Shown in pieces: positions 6,280 through 10,201 of a stretch of DNA of 10,201 bases; within the stretch, counting starts at the first letter, position 1; every line of letters starts with the position of its first letter. A program made the position numbers and the translations under genes. The notes below the pieces were generated by a model, which did not search any database, was not told where the DNA came from, and saw nothing but the letters and a program-made list of their open reading frames with translations. Location: contig SDOA01000131.1 of the NCBI GenBank assembly GCA_004524595.1, positions 1-10,201 of the forward strand, written 5' to 3'. Origin of the DNA: Candidatus Thorarchaeota archaeon (GTDB taxonomy: Archaea > Asgardarchaeota > Thorarchaeia > Thorarchaeales > Thorarchaeaceae).

Positions 6280-7605
6280 ATGAGTAAGAAGGTCAAACAG
6301 CCCTCTTTGAAATCTATCGAGAAGGACTGTAATACTATAGAACTGGACAAACGTAATCGCATCTTAATAGTGTCTTCTCCATATCCTTCTGCATTACTTG
6401 CTAGTGCAATCTTATCAAGAACTATGATGCGATTAGATAGAAGATTCCACATCACATTTATTGAACCTGTAGTGAGAATAGATGATATAAATGAATTAAA
6501 ACAGAAGTATGACTCTTCGGCTCTTATACTGGTCGGCCTAGACCTTCTAGGAGCCACTCGTATCAAGAAGGGTTCAGGCTATCCAATCATTATTGGTGGT
6601 AAATCCGAATCTGAGCAGACCGAATCATTAAGATTAGGAACAGACTTTACATTGACTGCTGCCGCCTTTGCTCTTTCAAAATCTGTTACAGAACAGACTG
6701 ATTATGACCTTCAACTTGCTGTTGCAGGTGCACTACTCAACATCGATATAGACAAACCAACAAAAGATGCAAACACTGATATTTTTGGTTTGGCCAAATC
6801 AAAATCTTTAGTTGAAGAACGTAAAGGGTTCAGACTTCTCGGTGTGAGTATGCTACCACTAGACGAGGTCTTCTTCTATAGTACCAATCCTTATCTCAAG
6901 GGAATCAGCGGGAATCAAAAAGTCTGTGACTCCCTTCTAAATGAGGCTGAAATACCAGTACCAAAACTCAGAACACCATTAAATAATCTCAGTTCCAAAG
7001 AAGCCCAGCAACTTACCTCCAAACTCATTCTAAATATTGACCCTAATACATTGCCTCATTTATTGGGTACCGATTTTGAGTTCATAAAGGAGCGCGAGAG
7101 CAGCCCCATTCGACATCTCTCAGGAATTGAAATAATGGGATTAACTGCGTGGACACTTGGCGAACTTGGAGCCTTCATGAGTATCTTGCTGGGTGATCGA
7201 GGTCGTTCATTACGACTCGTAATTGACAGTCATATGAACCATCATAAAGATGTCATCTCAACTGTACAAAGGTTGGAATCTAGTACAAGAAGTGAATCTA
7301 CTCTTGATGCCACCAGTCTTAAAATAAACGGGGTAAAAAACGAACTACTCCCAGACATTGGAAGAATCGTATTAGAATCAGGAATCGTTGACAAAGGTCG
7401 TCCAGTTGCACTTGAAAATGAAGACAGTTTTATTGTTATTTGGCCAGCGCGTAATTTGAGCTTGAAAGAGGTCTATCAGAAGATATTGAATAATAATGTA
7501 GAACTAACAGCAACATCTTCACAATCAATTCGTATAATAGGTTCAAATCAGGAAAAGGAACGTGGGCTCCAGATAATTTCTGAGATGAATAAGAAAAGTG
7601 GGTAA
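6280..7605 (+). CDS. RecJ/DHH-family protein lacking catalytic motifs (Cdc45-like, presumed inactive)
   Basis: A 441-residue protein in the position usually held by archaeal RecJ-like exonuclease (GAN), between uS15 and pcc1. Fold landmarks remain: a strand and helix at 28-50, LILVGLDLLG (82-91), LAVAGALLNID (146-156), YLKGISGNQKVCDSLL (205-220, matching the family's PFLPGLTGN segment), SILLGDRG (301-308) and IGRIVLESGIVDKGRPV (360-376, DHHA1-like). The metal ligands are gone: the DADG-type motif reads SSPYPSAL (32-39), the DHH position reads IIIGGK (103-108), the GAxGD position reads GALLNID, and the C-terminal GGGH is absent. This matches eukaryotic Cdc45, an inactive RecJ relative in the CMG helicase, and known archaeal GINS-associated RecJ-like proteins. 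I infer a non-nuclease structural or replication role. ATG 6280 is preceded by AGGATTGAG. The stop lies two bases before pcc1. Confidence 0.78.
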   Translation: MSKKVKQPSLKSIEKDCNTIELDKRNRILIVSSPYPSALLASAILSRTMMRLDRRFHITFIEPVVRIDDINELKQKYDSSALILVGLDLLGATRIKKGSGYPIIIGGKSESEQTESLRLGTDFTLTAAAFALSKSVTEQTDYDLQLAVAGALLNIDIDKPTKDANTDIFGLAKSKSLVEERKGFRLLGVSMLPLDEVFFYSTNPYLKGISGNQKVCDSLLNEAEIPVPKLRTPLNNLSSKEAQQLTSKLILNIDPNTLPHLLGTDFEFIKERESSPIRHLSGIEIMGLTAWTLGELGAFMSILLGDRGRSLRLVIDSHMNHHKDVISTVQRLESSTRSESTLDATSLKINGVKNELLPDIGRIVLESGIVDKGRPVALENEDSFIVIWPARNLSLKEVYQKILNNNVELTATSSQSIRIIGSNQEKERGLQIISEMNKKSG

Positions 7606-7607
7606 AT

Positions 7608-7856
7608 ATGAAGGCTACTCTTTCATTAGATTTTCAATCGCCAGAAGACGCAAAGAGAATATTATCAGCCATCATACCTGACAATACGCCTTTACCTCAA
7701 GGACTTGAACTTGAATGCCGAGCAGAAGGCACTCGACTATTACTTTCAATCTATTGTGAAAGGGGGTTGAGTAGCCTCAGTTCTACAATAGAGGACATTC
7801 TAAGTGCAGTTGACTTGGCGATACGGACCTTAGAATCACTTGATGCTCAAAATTAG
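7608..7856 (+). CDS. pcc1: Pcc1, KEOPS dimerisation subunit
   Basis: Pcc1 is the small subunit that bridges KEOPS through its dimer and docks onto Kae1. The 82 residues have the family's two-part layout: an N-terminal strand and helix, ATLSLDFQSPEDAKRILSAI (3-22), then PDNTPLPQGLEL (24-35), two strands around LLLSIYC (44-50), and the C-terminal helix STIEDILSAVDLAIRTL (59-75), the counterpart of the usual NTIDDLL segment. The length is normal. The ATG at 7608 lies two bases after the RecJ-like stop, so translation is probably coupled. With kae1 and bud32 about 2 kb upstream, three KEOPS subunits sit in one window; Cgi121 is not present. The gene converges on the FAU-1 gene with nine bases between stop codons. 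Confidence 0.88.
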   Translation: MKATLSLDFQSPEDAKRILSAIIPDNTPLPQGLELECRAEGTRLLLSIYCERGLSSLSSTIEDILSAVDLAIRTLESLDAQN

Positions 7857-7865
7857 AGCCATGGT

Positions 7866-9314
7866 CTACATCTTTTCAGCAAGATCTTGGCTAACAACTT
7901 CAGCTCTTCTTCTGTACTGGTTTGCCATCTCTTCAGTAATAAAACCCCTTTGAACAGCTCGTTTTAACAGATGCTGGTCAATAATCCTTGGTTCTTCGTT
8001 TGCAGGTGCTTTTACTACATCTATCTCAAGGTCAATGTAACGTATTTTTCCGGGACTATTCCCATTACTAGGATAGACCTCCACCCCAGTATTAATATTG
8101 ACATAAGTGCCCTTCAAATCATCATCTCGAGAATAATAGTTGGTATAGAGAGTAATAGCTCCTGGAACCACGTGGGTTAATGCATAGTCCCCCTCATCTC
8201 CAACTACTTCTACATCATCAGGAAACTCTTGAACGAGCTTTAGCTTTCTATTAGTATGTCTGAACTGTCTCTTGATTATGAATCCTTTTGAGGTGATCTC
8301 AGTGACTCTTCCCCTTGCCAATACAATATTTCTCCCATCTAGTTTTACATGTTCAATATTGATAGGGTCATTTATCCTCGGAATCTCTCTCGATACGATC
8401 TTCTCGACTTTGGAGGAAACATAGTTACGTTCCTCCGGACGGTCTTCTATGATTGTTTCTGCTAAATCTACCAAAGATGAATATCCTGCACTTTTGTAAA
8501 AATGGTGATGATCTATTGTTGGTTTAATCTTGGCTCTTGTCTTATCAAGTGCATCTTTTACTTCTGCGGGAAACTCGATATCCGCATTACTCGTTCCTTC
8601 AAATAATAGACCAGTCGTTTCTAGGTCATTGTATTTTTTGAATATGTTCTGAGTGGTATCAAGTAAATCATCAACTTCGTCTTGAAGCTCCTTCTCTGTG
8701 AGATTTTCTGCAGAGGTTCTCCATAGAATTCCCCAGTTTTCTGAACGTTCCCGTATTTTTCTACCAAGTGTGACGAGATTTCTTCTTGCCTCCTGATCTT
8801 TTATCTTGGTGCTCAGTCTAACAACAGGTTCTGGCAATAGGACTGCCGCACGACCTGGCAATGTTATGCTCGAAGAAAGAACTGGTGCCTTACGACCATA
8901 ATCATGCGCACGTACTTGCACCATCACATAGTGATCCTTTTGAAGGCCTCTGTCCGGTAAGAGACCTGAGATCGGTCCTAGATCAATTCTTGTCTGTCCG
9001 GTCTTTTCATCTCTGCCAAGAACTATCCCTCGATAGATTGAACTCTTAGCTACTCGTGGAGTTCTGATTATTATGCCGCCCAGCCTTCTTCTGAGCACAT
9101 CAGTCAATCTCTCAAGTATCGATTCATAGGCAATTGCCACAATTCCTTGTAAATCACTTCTATCCCAAATATCAACATCGGGAATCTCACTTCGAAATGG
9201 AAGGCCAAATCTTCTTGCCACTTCTGGTGTCGGTTGAACCATTTCAAAATGGTTCTGCAGCATTATCTGCGTCAATGATTGAGAATAGATTCCCCTTATC
9301 CTCGCCTTAATCAT
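7866..9314 (-). CDS. fau-1: FAU-1 family RNA-binding ribonuclease (RNase E/G-like N-terminus, DUF402 C-terminus)
   Basis: A 482-residue protein matching archaeal FAU-1 (AU-1) in length and layout. The family binds AU-rich RNA and has been reported to act as an RNase E/G-like ribonuclease, including in 5S rRNA maturation. Residues about 1-230 are RNase E/G-like: an S1-type barrel around YRGIVLGRDEKTGQTRIDLG (94-113) and VMVQVRAHDYGRKAPVLSSS (130-149), then SITLPGRAAVLLP (149-161), LSTKI (167-171) and a WGILWRTSA segment (194-202). Residues 265-285 include IDHHHFYKSAGYSSLVDLAE. Residues about 340-475 are the DUF402 domain, with GTYVNINTGVEV (402-413) and GKIRYIDLEIDVVK (422-435). ATG 9314 gives the family N-terminus; no strong ribosome binding site or TATA box lies just upstream, so it is probably co-transcribed with UPF0147 84 bases upstream. 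Confidence 0.9.
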   Translation of the reverse strand: MIKARIRGIYSQSLTQIMLQNHFEMVQPTPEVARRFGLPFRSEIPDVDIWDRSDLQGIVAIAYESILERLTDVLRRRLGGIIIRTPRVAKSSIYRGIVLGRDEKTGQTRIDLGPISGLLPDRGLQKDHYVMVQVRAHDYGRKAPVLSSSITLPGRAAVLLPEPVVRLSTKIKDQEARRNLVTLGRKIRERSENWGILWRTSAENLTEKELQDEVDDLLDTTQNIFKKYNDLETTGLLFEGTSNADIEFPAEVKDALDKTRAKIKPTIDHHHFYKSAGYSSLVDLAETIIEDRPEERNYVSSKVEKIVSREIPRINDPINIEHVKLDGRNIVLARGRVTEITSKGFIIKRQFRHTNRKLKLVQEFPDDVEVVGDEGDYALTHVVPGAITLYTNYYSRDDDLKGTYVNINTGVEVYPSNGNSPGKIRYIDLEIDVVKAPANEEPRIIDQHLLKRAVQRGFITEEMANQYRRRAEVVSQDLAEKM

Positions 9315-9398
9315 CAGTAAACACTGGCCCTTGTTTGGGTTACAGTCCTACACCCTTGTTGGTGCTGGATGTATGGTTCCTTATGCAAACCGTTTCTC

Positions 9399-9662
9399 CT
9401 AGTCCCGTATTGGTTCTAACAGACTGGATACATGCCAAATCTTTGTCCTTGCATGATTTGGACAGTTTGGATCTTGACTTGGTTCATCCAGAATGGATAT
9501 TGCATTTTGTGCTCTAACCGCAGGGGAGTCTGCATCTTCTTCTAGAACTGCAATGGCCTCATTTGCGGCGCGTCGGATATTCCTTGGAACTGAGGAATCC
9601 TCAGATATTTGCTTAAGAATATGCTTAGATTGGTCTATGCTCTTTTGGGTCTCGGGGTCCAA
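9399..9662 (-). CDS. UPF0147 family protein
   Basis: A small archaeal protein of unknown function, helical and soluble. From TTG 9662 it has 87 residues, the normal family length, with the signature SVPRNIRRAANEAIAVL (24-40), SPAVRAQNAISILDE (46-60), DPNCPNHARTKIWHVSSLLE (64-83). The start is unsettled. GAGGTGA lies five bases upstream of TTG 9660-9662, which fits the family. The frame is also open to ATG 9759-9761, itself preceded by GTGGTG, and a TATA-like box near 9794-9804 would start transcription about 10 bases before it; that start adds 33 Cys/His-containing residues foreign to the family. I prefer the shorter form. It probably leads a two-gene transcript with FAU-1, and divergence from the zinc-protein gene leaves about 170 bases of spacer. 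Confidence 0.85.
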   Translation of the reverse strand: MDPETQKSIDQSKHILKQISEDSSVPRNIRRAANEAIAVLEEDADSPAVRAQNAISILDEPSQDPNCPNHARTKIWHVSSLLEPIRD

Positions 9663-9794
9663 TGGACTCACCTCTGAAATGGTCTTGACGCACAAATGGT
9701 GTGCGAAACAACGAACACCAAGACTAGTCCTGACCATATCAACGTTTTCATACTGACGCATCTACACACCACACAAGTATGTACTCGAACATCT

Positions 9795-9802
9795 CTTATA
9801 TT
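9795..9802 (+). promoter_or_regulatory. TATA-like box, possibly shared by divergent genes
   Basis: CTTATATT about 37 bases before ATG 9835, predicting initiation near 9825 and a leader of about 10 bases with no ribosome binding site. On the minus strand the same bases read GAATATAAG and could serve the UPF0147-FAU-1 direction. The assignment is by sequence and distance only. Confidence 0.4.
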
Positions 9803-9834
9803 CGAAAATACTACATGTAACAATAGTGCAAATA

Positions 9835-10188
9835 ATGGCTAACAAGGATGATGAATCAGTCAAAAAAATGGCTGAACTTTTACGCCGTGGCGCAACAATG
9901 CTTGCAGACTCTTGTCCACAGTGTGGATCGCCTCTTTTCAAAGTCGGTGATGATGTCTATTGTGTCAGATGTGACAGGCGAATAGTCTATACATCTGAAG
10001 ATGAAAGCGTGGAAGCAAAGGCTGTAAAATCTCTCTTACCTGAACTTAGGACAACGCTGATTGGAAAGTTGAAGGTACTGAATGAGTTAGTTGAATCTGA
10101 ACAGGATATTGAAACACTAACTAGAATCGCAAATCTAATGGTCTTACTCTTACAATCACTACATAGACTGGAAAAGATGAATGAGTGA
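9835..10188 (+). CDS. SSSCA1/ZNRD2-like zinc-ribbon protein (Auto_anti-p27 family)
   Basis: A 117-residue protein related to the family of human Sjogren syndrome/scleroderma autoantigen 1 (SSSCA1, ZNRD2). The signature is MAELLRRGATMLADSCPQCG (12-31), then SPLFKVGDDVYCVRCDRR: Cys27, Cys30, Cys43 and Cys46 form a four-Cys zinc ribbon. Residues about 60-117 are a long helical tail (LLPELRTTLIGKLKVLNELV and a Leu-rich final helix) that may dimerise. The function of the archaeal proteins is not established. Start: ATG 9835; GTG 9826 would add three residues and overlaps the predicted transcript start. A TATA-like box lies upstream and the leader looks short. A second ATG (10181) overlaps the end of this gene and may begin the next one. 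Confidence 0.88.
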   Translation: MANKDDESVKKMAELLRRGATMLADSCPQCGSPLFKVGDDVYCVRCDRRIVYTSEDESVEAKAVKSLLPELRTTLIGKLKVLNELVESEQDIETLTRIANLMVLLLQSLHRLEKMNE

Positions 10189-10201
10189 GAAACTCATCAA
10201 A
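10181..10201 (+). CDS. Possible start of the next gene (partial, cut by window end)
   Basis: ATG 10181 lies within the last codons of the zinc-protein gene in another frame and reads MSEKLIK to the end of the window without a stop, overlapping the upstream gene by eight bases. Overlapping starts are common in this window (kae1/bud32), so a coupled next gene is plausible, but seven codons prove nothing. Confidence 0.3.

Noticed and set aside
8502..8513. A literal DHHH in the FAU-1 protein (residues 268-271), resembling the DHH phosphoesterase motif.
   Set aside because: It lies between the RNase E/G-like and DUF402 parts, in a segment I recall as having a conserved His-His in FAU-1 proteins, and none of the other DHH-family motifs accompany it.
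9315..9398. The 84-base spacer between UPF0147 and FAU-1 as a small RNA, tRNA or terminator.
   Set aside because: Only weak four-base stems (CACC/GGTG and CAGT/ACTG) were seen, with no tRNA box, no C/D box pair and no T-tract; it looks like an operon spacer.
9590..9604. A perfect 15-base palindrome, CTGAGGA-A-TCCTCAG, as a possible hairpin or operator.
   Set aside because: It lies wholly inside the conserved UPF0147 coding region, where the encoded SEDSSVP residues explain the sequence.

Overview
This is an AT-rich, densely packed piece of an archaeal chromosome. The archaeal assignment rests on gene content: HerA-type helicase, DUF460 RNase H-fold protein, Lsm/Sm-like protein, separate Kae1 and Bud32, archaeal/eukaryotic-type uS15, Pcc1, FAU-1, UPF0147 and an SSSCA1/ZNRD2-type zinc-ribbon protein. 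Start regions often carry GAGGT-like Shine-Dalgarno sites and TATA-like boxes, as in archaea. The proteins feel closest to Asgard or euryarchaeal lineages, but the phylum cannot be fixed by eye. No rRNA, tRNA, CRISPR array, transposon or phage gene was seen, and no gap between genes exceeds about 180 bases.

Layout, left to right. (1) 1-1216: the 3' end of a HerA-like ATPase gene, then an unrecognised coiled-coil/acidic-linker protein on the same strand, converging on a small winged-helix regulator. (2) 1505-1647: a divergent promoter region holding a 17-base inverted repeat, between the regulator and a DUF460 protein. (3) 1648-3895: the DUF460 protein, converging on an Lsm protein. (4) 3896-4051: a second divergent promoter region, then overlapping kae1 and bud32. 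(5) 5671-7856: ribosomal protein uS15, a RecJ/DHH-family protein whose catalytic motifs are lost, and pcc1, as a likely operon. (6) 7866-9662, minus strand: FAU-1 (RNase E/G-like) preceded by UPF0147. (7) 9835 to the end: an SSSCA1-like zinc protein and possibly the first codons of another gene.

The genes fall into three linked jobs. Kae1, Bud32 and Pcc1 are three subunits of the KEOPS complex, which makes the t6A modification on ANN-decoding tRNAs; the fourth core subunit, Cgi121, is not here. uS15, Lsm and FAU-1 belong to translation and RNA metabolism. HerA, DUF460 and the RecJ/Cdc45-like protein belong to, or are suspected in, DNA replication and repair.

The most interesting points are the RecJ-family protein, which keeps the family's fold landmarks but none of its DHH catalytic residues and so resembles the logic of eukaryotic Cdc45; the two RNase H-like halves of the DUF460 protein, only one with catalytic residues; and the unknown protein beside herA.
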